From positions 62,001 to 126,000 of the forward strand of contig NZ_VOPZ01000010.1 of the NCBI RefSeq assembly GCF_010470665.1: DNA of 64,000 bases, given 5' to 3'. A program made the translations under genes and the position numbers. Below the pieces are notes generated by a model that made no database searches, was not told the origin of the DNA, and saw only the letters and a list, made by a program, of their open reading frames with translations. Position 1 is the stretch's first letter. Every line of letters starts with the position of its first letter. Positions 40,779 through 48,588 of the stretch are shown piece by piece. This DNA comes from Desulfovibrio sp. JC022 (GTDB lineage Bacteria; Desulfobacterota; Desulfovibrionia; Desulfovibrionales; Desulfovibrionaceae).

Positions 40779-40994
40779 ATTACGACTATTAAGAATCGCT
40801 ATTTAAACCGCTACTTTTCTCTAACAACAAAGCCAAGACGATGTATTTCCAACACCCAATTTACCTTGAATATTCACCATCAAGTGGTAAATATTTCACC
40901 ATTTAGCGCGGACTTGTTTGCGGAAAAAAGCGCGGAGACCATCAGCAAGACAATACGCGCAACCGGGAGTCTTGCCGACGATTTAATTTTCTTC

Positions 40995-41543
40995 TTAATC
41001 CCAATGGCGGGAATGCTTGCTCAACAGCTTAAACAAATACCGAATGTCTTGATCTGCAAGCATTTCTTCATGTTCTAAACACCTATGCAGCTCTTTACTG
41101 GCTTTTTCCTCCAGTTTCGGATTGGTCGCATTCGGCCAATCAGAAAACCACCTACAAACTTCAGGATCAACATCACCAGTTGAATGATCGTATGAGGGTT
41201 CAAAAAAACAACGTATCTCTCCCCATTTTTCCCGATGGTGCTTCACGCAATTTTCGTGGTAATTATTAGCGAGGTAACGCTCCAAGAGCATTTCACAGAC
41301 GTGCATCAAATGCAGATCCCGTTCAGCTCCCGCATGATAAGGGTTGCGCCGTAACTCGCTCTGCATAAGCACAAGCTTGCGCTGCATGACTTTGAACAGC
41401 CCATCAGATGTATAGTTACGGTCAGACCATATCACGGGAAACCATTGATATAAATTACGTATTCCGAATTTGACCGCTCGATACCACTCGTCAATCAATT
41501 CCCAAGGAGCAGTCAAATAGTGTGACCAGCGATAGTCCGGCAT
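40995..41543 (-). CDS. hypothetical phage-type protein
   Basis: A 182-residue protein read from the ATG at 41543, which has AAGGA five bases upstream. The ATG at 41558 is less likely. It starts MPDYRWSHYLTAPWELIDEW, then YRAVKFGIRNLYQWFPVIWS, and is rich in aromatic, His and acidic residues. I have an impression of similar proteins of unknown function in phages. The C-terminal RWFSDWPNATNPKLEEKASK is charged and helical. It is the last gene of element B before the tRNA. Confidence 0.75.
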   Translation of the reverse strand: MPDYRWSHYLTAPWELIDEWYRAVKFGIRNLYQWFPVIWSDRNYTSDGLFKVMQRKLVLMQSELRRNPYHAGAERDLHLMHVCEMLLERYLANNYHENCVKHHREKWGEIRCFFEPSYDHSTGDVDPEVCRWFSDWPNATNPKLEEKASKELHRCLEHEEMLADQDIRYLFKLLSKHSRHWD

Positions 41544-41698
41544 AATGATCCTTCCCATTTAATTTAGACATAAATTTAGCTCAGCCCTGTCTTCTGGTAT
41601 CAAAAATCGATCAACTGAGACACAGTTTATTAAATCAAACGCTATGACCTCCCGCAAGCCATGCCGGGCATTTATAGAGCACTTCAAGCGCAATAAAA

Positions 41699-41760
41699 GC
41701 TACCCAACCCAAAAATAAAATTTTACACCCGGCTACCTTTTGGGTAGCAATAGGGTAGCA
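41699..41760. repeat. GGGTAGC repeats in both orientations, right end of element B
   Basis: GGGTAGCA occurs at 41742-41749 and 41753-41760. Inverted forms GCTACCC (41699-41705) and GCTACC (41732-41737) lie just left. They match the GGGTAGCA triplet at the left end of element B (24093-24124). They are likely integrase arm sites. Confidence 0.6.
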
Positions 41761-41765
41761 GGGAT

Positions 41766-41800
41766 GAAAAAAGGGTTCACATCATGCGATGTAAACCCTT
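41766..41800 (-). terminator. terminator of the tRNA-Thr gene
   Basis: On the minus strand AAGGGTTTACAT pairs with ATGTGAACCCTT across CGCATG, followed by a TTTTTT run, eight bases after the CCA end of the tRNA gene. Confidence 0.85.
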
Positions 41801-41801
41801 T

Positions 41802-41855
41802 ATTTAACTGGAGCCAACGATCGGAATTGAACCGACGGCCTGCTGGTTACGAATC
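41802..41855 (-). repeat. att site within the intact tRNA-Thr gene, right end of element B
   Basis: The 54 bases are identical to 23923-23976 and include the 3' flank, CCA and tRNA 3' half up to the anticodon loop. Strand exchange by the element integrases probably occurs in or near the anticodon loop (GGTTACGAATC). Confidence 0.88.
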
Positions 41856-41884
41856 AGCTGCTCTACCGACTGAGCTACGTTGGC
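41809..41884 (-). tRNA. tRNA-Thr (anticodon CGT)
   Basis: Read on the minus strand, the 76-nt gene has acceptor GCCAACG pairing with CGTTGGC, D arm GCTCAGTCGGTAGAGC, anticodon loop TTCGTAA with CGT, T arm GTCGG-TTCAATT-CCGAT, discriminator T and an encoded CCA. It decodes ACG (Thr). The A31-C39 position at the base of the anticodon loop is unpaired. Its 3' half is the integration target of both elements, and the current 3' end was supplied by element B. Confidence 0.92.
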
Positions 41885-41898
41885 TTTTGGTAAGATTT

Positions 41899-41928
41899 TC
41901 TTTAGCTTAGCACGTATTTTGCGGTCAA
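41899..41928 (-). promoter_or_regulatory. probable promoter of the tRNA-Thr gene
   Basis: On the minus strand TTGACC (41928-41923) is followed after 16-18 bases by TA/AT-rich candidates (CTAAAG or TAAAGA). It lies about 15 bases before the tRNA 5' end. The -35 box is good; the -10 box is uncertain. Confidence 0.45.
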
Positions 41929-41936
41929 GTCTAAAA

Positions 41937-41978
41937 TATAAAAAGGCTCCCCAAGTTATGGGAAGCCTTTGTTTTTTT
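41937..41978 (-). terminator. terminator after tpx
   Basis: AAAGGCT-CCC pairs with GGG-A-AGCCTTT (41942-41951, 41960-41970), with T-rich runs on both strands. It lies 16 bases past the tpx stop and also separates it from the tRNA promoter. Confidence 0.8.
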
Positions 41979-41993
41979 TATTCAGGATGATGC

Positions 41994-42509
41994 TTAAACC
42001 AGCTTCTTAGCAGCTGCAAGAGCTGCATCATAATCCGGTTCCTCGGTAATTTCATTTACATACTGCGCATACTGCACAGTACCGGACTTATCCACTACAA
42101 ATACTGTGCGGCTAAGGAGACGCAATTCTTTGATCAGGACTCCGTAAGCCTCACCGAAAGAGGAGTCTTTGTAATCAGAAAGGGTCTGCACAGCTTCAAC
42201 TCCCGCAGCACCGCACCAGCGGGCCTGTGCAAAAGGAAGGTCCATGGACAGGGTCAGGATTTTGATATCATCGCCGAGGGATGCAGCCTCATTGTTGAAC
42301 CTGCGTGTCTCCATGTCGCAAACCGGGGTATCAAGGGAAGGCACGGCACTGATAATCAGTACCTTGCCGGCAAAATCAGCCAGAGCTTTGGGAGCAAGGC
42401 CATTATCGGTCACGCCAAATTCGGGAGCCTTGTCGCCAACTTTAATTTCATCGCCAAGAAGAGTCAGGGGATTACCCTGAAAGGTGATTATGCCTGTTCT
42501 TTCATTCAT
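41994..42509 (-). CDS. tpx: thiol peroxidase Tpx
   Basis: The 171-residue peroxiredoxin is of the atypical 2-Cys Tpx type. The peroxidatic Cys64 is in SLDTPVCDMETRRFN and the resolving Cys99 is in ARWCGAAG. The N-terminal FQGNPLTLLGDEIKVGDKAP matches Tpx. It reduces H2O2 and organic peroxides using thioredoxin, in the cytoplasm or periplasm depending on species; no signal peptide is seen here. Length is typical. It is a single gene between its own terminator and an upstream gap of about 90 bp. Such enzymes protect anaerobes on exposure to oxygen. Confidence 0.96.
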   Translation of the reverse strand: MNERTGIITFQGNPLTLLGDEIKVGDKAPEFGVTDNGLAPKALADFAGKVLIISAVPSLDTPVCDMETRRFNNEAASLGDDIKILTLSMDLPFAQARWCGAAGVEAVQTLSDYKDSSFGEAYGVLIKELRLLSRTVFVVDKSGTVQYAQYVNEITEEPDYDAALAAAKKLV

Positions 42510-42600
42510 GATTCAACTCCGTTGATTTAATTTCTGTTCAATAATCGATATCACATCCAAATATTCCCTACAACAATGATCCGAATTTAATAATAACATA

Positions 42601-43758
42601 CTAGTTTCCCAACAAAGCTTTCATAGAGAAATCGTACTTTAAATCGTTATTATTATAGGCTCTTGAAAATTTCCTGAAATCAATCTTGGACCAGTCTCGG
42701 GCACCGAATTTCTTTAAGAAACGCCTCACATTACGGTCATCAATTACACAAAAAATTCTTTTCCTGATCATCGCTCCATCTTTTTCAGCAAAGTCATAGC
42801 CGTGATGGTAGTCGTAAAGCATGACCAGCCCCCAACCGCCGGTCATAAAATGCCCGCCCACGGAAAGAGTGATAGAACCGTCTCTGACAGCCTCAAGCGC
42901 GGGCTTATCCCAATTGATACCACCTACCAGCACATCTTTACCCGGAGTAAGTCCGTTCTTCTTTATCCCTTCTATGGCACCAAGAGCCATGGGATCGTTA
43001 GCAGCCCAGATCACGTTAACTTTTGGGTCCCGCCGTAAGAATTTAGTAACCAGTTCAAAGGCCTTGTCTTCGCGCCAGAGACAGTGAATTTCAGGAAGGA
43101 ATTTTGCGTCAAAAAAATCCGCACGAGCATAACTCAATCCCTGATTTCTAAGCAGCGTGGCCTGAGTGACATAGTCTCCGACAATAGGCAGAAGTTTTAC
43201 CTTTTCTTCCGCAATCCCCTGCTCGCTTGCCTTCTCAATCAATTTCTTTGCCAGATTATATCCGGCCCAGCGGTTATCCGGGACCAGACCACCGATCCAG
43301 TTCTTGTACTTTTCCCTCGGAGCTCCCAATTCAGCAGCCTGATCACCATAAAAATTCATCAAAAGGTTAAAGACCTTAACGCCTTTTTTATCGGCATAGG
43401 CAATGATCTTTCCTGCCGCCAGCTTCTCATTGACGACAATCAGGTAATCAGGCAGATGCTCACGGCTGAGAACTTTTTCAGCCTCTTTGCCCATTAATAT
43501 ATGATTACGCTCCGCATAGATAATCTCCAGATCAATACCCAGATCATCGGCAGCAGCCTGCATAAATGAACCGACCTCACGCCAGAATCCGCCAGTAGGA
43601 TCACTGGGATCGGACTTACCGGGATTGAGGAAGACGACCTCCATCCCATGGCTCAGTTCTTCGCCACCCTCACAAAAAGATGTTTTGGGAAATAGAATAA
43701 AAGAAAGACAAAACACAACAAATAAAAAGAAAAAAGATAAGAACCGCACACGCACCAC
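42601..43758 (-). CDS. periplasmic sugar-binding-like protein (type 1 fold)
   Basis: A 385-residue protein with a signal peptide (FLSFFFLFVVFCLSFILFP, cleaved near residue 28). The body resembles the Peripla_BP_4 / LacI-like binding protein fold: GMEVVFLNPGKSDPSDPTGG at the start, VIWAANDPMALGAIEGIKKN and VGGINWDKPALEAVRDGSIT near the C-terminal lobe. It probably binds a sugar or similar small ligand. No ABC permease or ATPase is adjacent, so it may work with a separate transporter or a sensor kinase. It is a lone gene flanked by tpx and tunR. Confidence 0.82.
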   Translation of the reverse strand: MVRVRFLSFFFLFVVFCLSFILFPKTSFCEGGEELSHGMEVVFLNPGKSDPSDPTGGFWREVGSFMQAAADDLGIDLEIIYAERNHILMGKEAEKVLSREHLPDYLIVVNEKLAAGKIIAYADKKGVKVFNLLMNFYGDQAAELGAPREKYKNWIGGLVPDNRWAGYNLAKKLIEKASEQGIAEEKVKLLPIVGDYVTQATLLRNQGLSYARADFFDAKFLPEIHCLWREDKAFELVTKFLRRDPKVNVIWAANDPMALGAIEGIKKNGLTPGKDVLVGGINWDKPALEAVRDGSITLSVGGHFMTGGWGLVMLYDYHHGYDFAEKDGAMIRKRIFCVIDDRNVRRFLKKFGARDWSKIDFRKFSRAYNNNDLKYDFSMKALLGN

Positions 43759-43857
43759 CTGCTGTTCACATAAAATTTATCATTCATCATCACGCCCAAT
43801 TATATGCCAAAAAGAACCTAATAGGACATTATAACATAAGCGGGTGCTTAATAAAAA

Positions 43858-44937
43858 TTAGACTGCATGTAGAACAACAGATAAAGCCTTAAAACAAAAT
43901 TCCACATCAGCCCCTTCAAACAGTCCTTCTTCTTCAATAGACCATGATGTTACCAGTGCGCACATCTGGGTTCCTTCGGCGGATTCACCGGAAACCTCAG
44001 CCAGAATTTCTGTCTGTTTGATAGAGGTTACTTTGGCTGGAATGCAGTTGCGGGAACTAGTACCCTTTCCTTTTAAAGGGCGAACTGCCACCAGCGGTGC
44101 TTTTACTGTAGCGGAAACAGAAACACCTGCTTCCAGATCAAGCTTGTAAAGGCTTTCCAGAGTGATAACCGAACTGATGGTGAAACCTTCGGCGGTCTCG
44201 AATTCCACATCGGCCAGCACCCCGTCACGGCGCACGAAGCCGACCTGCCCTATAAAAGTATTGCGGGCACTGGATTTAAGCGCGCTTTCCTCAAGAGCCA
44301 TACGCCGGACAATATTCTTCACATCCCCGGACGACCATTCCTGATAAACCTCGGCAAGATCGGCTGAAGACTGCCCGAGAACCTTGCGCACCACCCCCAG
44401 CGGCACACCGCTACGCAGCATTTCCACCGCTCTGGAACGGCGCAAGACCGAAGGTGCACCCTTTTTGCGCTCCAACCCGCAGGACTCGGCGCGCTCATAA
44501 AAAATTCTACGCACATAGCCGGGATCAAGATGAAAAAGTTCACCCTCAAGTCCTGATCCCATGGGACCGTCAATCAAGCCCTTAAGCTCCCGGCAGACAG
44601 ATTGCGGCAGGGGAATTTCACGCCTATGCCCTTCCCGCCCTAGCAGGACAACAGCCCGGTCAAGATCAACCGCCTTACGTTCATCAAGTCCCAGAATTTC
44701 ACCAAGCTTGGCCCCGGTATGCCTGAGTACGAGAAACAGACAAAAAGCCCTTGTGCGGGAACGGACGTAATCCGCGCGCATGGCCCCGTCTTTCCAACTG
44801 CGGAACTCTTCTTCCAGAGCAGAAAGTTCAGGACCGCTGAGATGCAAAACATTATCAGGAACATCAAAGACTTCCGCAGGGGCCAGCCGACTTTCTCCGG
44901 CCTGATTTTTCTGACTTCCGTTTCCTTTGTTCTGCAC
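43858..44937 (-). CDS. tunR: TunR-type tungstate/molybdate-responsive regulator
   Basis: A regulator with a tyrosine-recombinase-like DNA-binding domain (FLVLRHTGAKLGEILGLDER; VLRRSRAVEMLRSGVPLGVV; VLGQSSADLAEVYQEW) followed by two TOBE/Mop-like ligand-binding segments (RNTFIGQVGFVRRDGVLADV and NCIPAKVTSIKQTEILAEVS). This is the architecture of TunR, described in sulfate reducers as a tungstate sensor controlling mod/tup genes. The recombinase-like domain keeps only part of the catalytic set, as expected of a regulator. I propose the GTG at 44937 (359 residues) because AAGG lies nine bases upstream; the ATG at 45036 would place the likely operator inside the gene. It is divergent from modA. 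Confidence 0.87.
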   Translation of the reverse strand: MQNKGNGSQKNQAGESRLAPAEVFDVPDNVLHLSGPELSALEEEFRSWKDGAMRADYVRSRTRAFCLFLVLRHTGAKLGEILGLDERKAVDLDRAVVLLGREGHRREIPLPQSVCRELKGLIDGPMGSGLEGELFHLDPGYVRRIFYERAESCGLERKKGAPSVLRRSRAVEMLRSGVPLGVVRKVLGQSSADLAEVYQEWSSGDVKNIVRRMALEESALKSSARNTFIGQVGFVRRDGVLADVEFETAEGFTISSVITLESLYKLDLEAGVSVSATVKAPLVAVRPLKGKGTSSRNCIPAKVTSIKQTEILAEVSGESAEGTQMCALVTSWSIEEEGLFEGADVEFCFKALSVVLHAV

Positions 44938-44956
44938 TTGAATAACCCTTCGAACA

Positions 44957-44982
44957 GTCACGTTTTTATAAGAATGCGTGAC
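44957..44982. promoter_or_regulatory. palindrome GTCACG-N14-CGTGAC, candidate TunR operator
   Basis: GTCACG (44957-44962) and CGTGAC (44977-44982) are perfect inverted half-sites 20 bp centre to centre. They lie between divergent tunR and modA, immediately upstream of a likely modA -35 box. I infer a role in Mo/W-dependent control. Confidence 0.6.
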
Positions 44983-44986
44983 CGGT

Positions 44987-45015
44987 TTGAAATTTTTACA
45001 GCTCCCTGCATAAGC
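44987..45015 (+). promoter_or_regulatory. probable modA operon promoter
   Basis: TTGAAA (44987-44992) is followed 17 bases later by ATAAGC (45010-45015). It lies about 60 bp before the modA start and abuts the palindrome at 44957-44982. Confidence 0.45.
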
Positions 45016-45073
45016 ATAAGACACTGATAAAGCCAATTCAGGAAGACCTCAATTTCAAAATGGAGAATAGATA

Positions 45074-45808
45074 ATGAAACGAATCAGTGCCCTCGTCCTC
45101 ACCCTGCTGCTGGCCCTGCCTTTTTCGGCAAACGCTGCCGATCTTATGGTCGCACAGGCTGCCAACTTCATGCCCGCCATGCAAGAAATCATCCCCGCTT
45201 TCAAGAAAAGCAGCGGCCTTGAAGTTCTGGCCACTTACACCTCCACCGGAAAACTTTACGCCCAGATCGTAAACGGCGCGCCTTTTGATCTGTTTCTGGC
45301 CGCTGATGAACGCCGCCCCCAGAAGCTTTACAGTGACGGACTGGCTGAAACTCCCTTTGTATACGCCAAAGGGAAAGTGGTTCTCTGGTCCAAGGACAAA
45401 AATAAAATTGAACAGAGCTGGCAAAAAACCATCATGGACGGCAAATTTCAAAAGATCGCCATTGCAAACACCGAAACAGCACCCTACGGCAGCGCAGCCA
45501 TGCTGGCCTTGCAGCAGACAAAACTATGGGAACTGACTAAACCGAAACTGGTTTTTGCCCAGACCATTGCCCAAACTTTTCAGTTCGCAGCCACCGGAGC
45601 AGCTGACGCCGGATTCTGCGCTTATTCATCCATGTTCACCCCCGCAGGCAAAAAAGGTGCTTTTGTGGCCATCAATGAAGCTCCCCCGGTAATTCAGGCC
45701 GCATGCATCCTTAAATCCTCAGAACATAAGAAAACCGCCCGGAAATTCATAGAATTCCTTTCCGGTCCTGAAGCATCCGCCATCAAGAAAAAATACGGGT
45801 ATGACTAA
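45074..45808 (+). CDS. modA: molybdate/tungstate-binding protein ModA
   Basis: The 244-residue protein has a signal peptide (RISALVLTLLLALPFSANA, cleavage after ANA). It has the ModA fold: VAQAANFMPAMQEIIPAFKK, then GAPFDLFLAADERRPQKLYS, then FAATGAADAGFCAYSSMFTP. It captures molybdate or tungstate in the periplasm and passes it to ModB. The first gene of an operon with modB, modC and a second set, it ends one base into modB. The TunR-like palindrome upstream suggests repression when the oxyanion is plentiful. Confidence 0.94.
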   Translation: MKRISALVLTLLLALPFSANAADLMVAQAANFMPAMQEIIPAFKKSSGLEVLATYTSTGKLYAQIVNGAPFDLFLAADERRPQKLYSDGLAETPFVYAKGKVVLWSKDKNKIEQSWQKTIMDGKFQKIAIANTETAPYGSAAMLALQQTKLWELTKPKLVFAQTIAQTFQFAATGAADAGFCAYSSMFTPAGKKGAFVAINEAPPVIQAACILKSSEHKKTARKFIEFLSGPEASAIKKKYGYD

Positions 45809-46473
45809 TGGATTTCTATCCACTCTATATCTCGGCAAAACTGGCTGTGGCTACAACCCTATTCATCCCTATTGTTGCCGCGCCCATCGCTTACATTCTT
45901 GCTTTCGTTGATTTCAAGGGCAAAAGTCTGGTTGATGCTGTTGTTTCTCTCCCCATGGTGCTTCCTCCCACGGTCCTCGGCTTCGGACTGCTTATAGTTA
46001 TGGGGCCGCAGGGTTCTCTGGGAGGGCTATGGAATGACCTCACCGGGGAACGCATGGTCTTCAGCTTTTCCGGCATATTGCTGGCCTCTCTGGTCTACAA
46101 CCTGCCCTTTGCAGTGCAGCCCATGCGTGCGGCCTTTGAAAAACTGGACATCCGCTTGCTGGAGAATGCGGCAGTACTGGGACTAACCTCCACGGCAACA
46201 TTCTTCCGGGTGGTTCTGCCTAACAGTCTGCCCGGACTGGCGGCTTCGGCAATGCTGGTATTTGCCCACAGTCTCGGCGAATTCGGGGTCATCCTCATGG
46301 TCGGCGGGTCTATTCCCGGCTCCACCAAAGTTGCCTCCATCGCCATCTACGAAGCAGTGGAAGCCATGCGCTACGACGATGCCATGTACATGTCACTGGC
46401 AATCATCCCGGTCAGCTTTCTGGCTCTTTTAGCCATCAACCGGATCAACAGCATCAGCCGGAGCAGATCATGA
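45808..46473 (+). CDS. modB: molybdate ABC transporter permease ModB
   Basis: A 221-residue integral membrane permease with about five spans. The EAA loop contacting the ATPase is visible near ENAAVLGLTSTATFFRVVLP and NSLPGLAASAMLVFAHSLGE, then FGVILMVGGSIPGSTKVASI. This is the ModB pattern. It overlaps modA by one base and modC by four bases, showing tight coupling. With ModA and ModC it forms the importer for molybdate/tungstate in the inner membrane. Confidence 0.95.
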   Translation: MDFYPLYISAKLAVATTLFIPIVAAPIAYILAFVDFKGKSLVDAVVSLPMVLPPTVLGFGLLIVMGPQGSLGGLWNDLTGERMVFSFSGILLASLVYNLPFAVQPMRAAFEKLDIRLLENAAVLGLTSTATFFRVVLPNSLPGLAASAMLVFAHSLGEFGVILMVGGSIPGSTKVASIAIYEAVEAMRYDDAMYMSLAIIPVSFLALLAINRINSISRSRS

Positions 46474-47174
46474 CCCTGAAAATAAATATTCGTAAACAAC
46501 TGCCCAACTTCGCACTGGACGTAGCTCTGAACTGTAAACCCTCCACCCTGACAGCCATTGTTGGGCCATCAGGTGCCGGGAAAAGCACGTTAGTGCGCAT
46601 CATTGCCGGATTGGAAGAGCCTGATTCAGGATCAATCTCCCTCGGTGAAAAAATCTGGGTGGATACGGCAACAAAAACTTTTGCTAAGCCCCAACAAAGG
46701 GGTCTGGGCCTTGTCTTTCAGGAATACACCCTCTTCCCGCATTTAAACGTGCGCAAAAACGTGGGTTTCGCGGCTGTGGATAAGGAATGTGTTCCCGCAT
46801 TGCTTGAAAAATTCGGCATTTCCCACATCGCGGAAAGCAAACCGGCTAACATTTCCGGCGGAGAACGCCAGCGCGCGGCCTTTTGTCAGGCCCTTGCCCG
46901 TGAACCAGTGCTGCTCTTGCTTGATGAACCGTTTTCCGCACTGGACATCGCCACCCGCGAAGGGCTGCGCCGGGAATTACGCGAACTCAAAAGCGAGCTG
47001 AACATCCCCATCATCCACGTGACCCATGACCTTGAGGAAGCCTATTATCTGGCCGACTCCATCTTCGTACTGGAGAACGGGCATGAATCACCGCAGTGGC
47101 TGGAAAGACAGCGAGAAAGATTCTGTCCTGCACCTAAACCACGCCCCCACCTTGAACTCGTAGGAAATATGTAA
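46470..47174 (+). CDS. modC: molybdate ABC transporter ATPase ModC, without Mop domain
   Basis: A 234-residue ATPase with Walker A GPSGAGKSTLVR, Q loop VFQEYTLFPHLNV, signature ISGGERQRAAFCQAL, Walker B LLLLDEPFSALD and switch histidine in IHVTHDLEEAY. Typical ModC proteins reach about 350 residues with a C-terminal Mop/TOBE domain; here that domain is absent. Substrate inhibition through it is therefore not expected. TunR's TOBE domains may take over sensing. It is the only ATPase in the operon, followed directly by a second binding protein and permease that probably share it. Confidence 0.92.
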   Translation: MTLKINIRKQLPNFALDVALNCKPSTLTAIVGPSGAGKSTLVRIIAGLEEPDSGSISLGEKIWVDTATKTFAKPQQRGLGLVFQEYTLFPHLNVRKNVGFAAVDKECVPALLEKFGISHIAESKPANISGGERQRAAFCQALAREPVLLLLDEPFSALDIATREGLRRELRELKSELNIPIIHVTHDLEEAYYLADSIFVLENGHESPQWLERQRERFCPAPKPRPHLELVGNM

Positions 47175-47899
47175 TGAAAAATTTATCTGCCTTGCTGCTT
47201 TTTGTCCTGCTCTCTGTTCCCGTTGCTGCTCAGGCCAAAATAGTTATTGCATCCGGCGCAGGCTACCGTGCACTGGTGGACCACCTCACCGACGAATACA
47301 CTGCTAAAACCGGAAATGAAGTGGAGCGAGTCTACGGCAACATGGCCCGGGTCACCGCTCAAGCTAAGAACAGCGGCACTGTTGATCTGGTCCTCGGCGA
47401 TAAAAGTTTTCTGGACAGGGCCAAACTGGATTACTCTGCGACTCAAAAAGTGGGCCGGGGACGGCTGGTTATCGCCTATCCTAAAGGGAAAAATTTTAGC
47501 GGAACTGATGATTTGCTGGCTGCGCAGGTTTCACGCATTACCCTGCCGGATACGACACGGGCCATCTACGGCAAAGCGGCGCTGCAATATCTGAAAAACA
47601 AAGGGCTGTTCAGCAGACTTGAACCGAAGCTGCTCATGGTTGCAACAGTGCCGCAATCAGCATCATATGTAGTCGCCGGGGAAGTGGACTATGCTTTCAT
47701 CAACCTGACCCATGCCCGCAAGATCAAGGATTCCATTGGTGGATTCACGCTTGTGGATGAATCTGCCTATTCTCCCATTTCCATTATGATTGAACAAATG
47801 AACAGTTCTGCCCACGCTGATGAGTGCAGAATCTTTATGAAATTCCTCAAATCCAGTGCAGCACGTAAAATTGTGGCAGCCCATGGAATGCAGGATTAA
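47174..47899 (+). CDS. second substrate-binding protein (ModA/TupA-like)
   Basis: A 241-residue protein with a signal peptide (SALLLFVLLSVPVAAQAKIV). It has a ModA-like body: YTAKTGNEVERVYGNMARVT, LVLGDKSFLDRAKLDYSATQ, TLPDTTRAIYGKAALQYLKN, and VAGEVDYAFINLTHARKIKD. It differs clearly from the first ModA, so the two may prefer different oxyanions (molybdate versus tungstate) or affinities. It begins at the stop of modC and precedes the second permease, so it probably feeds that permease. Confidence 0.82.
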   Translation: MKNLSALLLFVLLSVPVAAQAKIVIASGAGYRALVDHLTDEYTAKTGNEVERVYGNMARVTAQAKNSGTVDLVLGDKSFLDRAKLDYSATQKVGRGRLVIAYPKGKNFSGTDDLLAAQVSRITLPDTTRAIYGKAALQYLKNKGLFSRLEPKLLMVATVPQSASYVVAGEVDYAFINLTHARKIKDSIGGFTLVDESAYSPISIMIEQMNSSAHADECRIFMKFLKSSAARKIVAAHGMQD

Positions 47900-47901
47900 T
47901 T

Positions 47902-48576
47902 ATGGACATTGCGGCAATCCTTTCTGACAGCGCAACCCTAAGTCCGCTGACCCTGTCCGCACAGGTTATGGGAGTAGCGGGAGTGTTGCATCTGGTCATT
48001 GGGGTGCCGCTGGCCTTCTGGCTCTCCCGGACCAAAGGAATGCTGCACAATATGATAGACACTGCTGTAACCCTGCCGCTGGTCTTTCCCCCGGTGGCAA
48101 CCGGATTTGTGCTGCTCTTCCTGCTGGGCAGACGCGGCCCGGCTGCAAACATCTTGGGGGACTCCATTATTTTCGGATTTCCCGGCCTGGTGGTGGCAGC
48201 TTTCATCGCGGGACTTCCCCTACTGGTCAAGCCCGTACAGGCAGCCCTGAAATCAGCTGAGGCCGCCAAGCTGCGCGAAGTTGCGGCAGTACTTGGAAAA
48301 TCCGAAACAGAAATATTCCTGCAAGTCCTGCTACCCTGCGCAAGAAGAAGCATTGCTGCCGGAACTTTGCTGGCCCTTGCCCGCTCCCTTGGAGAAGTGG
48401 GCATGACCCTCATGCTGGGCGGAAATGTCATCGGGCGCACCAACACCCTTTCCCTTGAAATATACAATGCGGTTTTTAACGGTGAATTTGAACGGGCGGC
48501 AGTCCTCTCATCTATCATCGGCGTCGCTTCCATAACCATGTTCACTGCGCTGAAAAAATTTTCTGACGCAGAATAA
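47902..48576 (+). CDS. second molybdate/tungstate-type ABC permease (ModB-like)
   Basis: The 224-residue permease has about five membrane spans. The EAA loop and neighbours are LREVAAVLGKSETEIFLQVL, LPCARRSIAAGTLLALARSL, then GEVGMTLMLGGNVIGRTNTL, typical of the ModB family. It lies two bases after the second binding protein. No second ATPase follows, so it probably uses the single upstream ModC, giving two importers with one motor. Confidence 0.86.
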   Translation: MDIAAILSDSATLSPLTLSAQVMGVAGVLHLVIGVPLAFWLSRTKGMLHNMIDTAVTLPLVFPPVATGFVLLFLLGRRGPAANILGDSIIFGFPGLVVAAFIAGLPLLVKPVQAALKSAEAAKLREVAAVLGKSETEIFLQVLLPCARRSIAAGTLLALARSLGEVGMTLMLGGNVIGRTNTLSLEIYNAVFNGEFERAAVLSSIIGVASITMFTALKKFSDAE

Positions 48577-48588
48577 AAAGGAATCACA

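Noticed and set aside
40866-41078. A 70-codon plus-strand frame starting MNIHHQVVNISPF
   Set aside because: It overlaps the end of the better-supported minus-strand gene, has no good ribosome site and no recognisable pattern.
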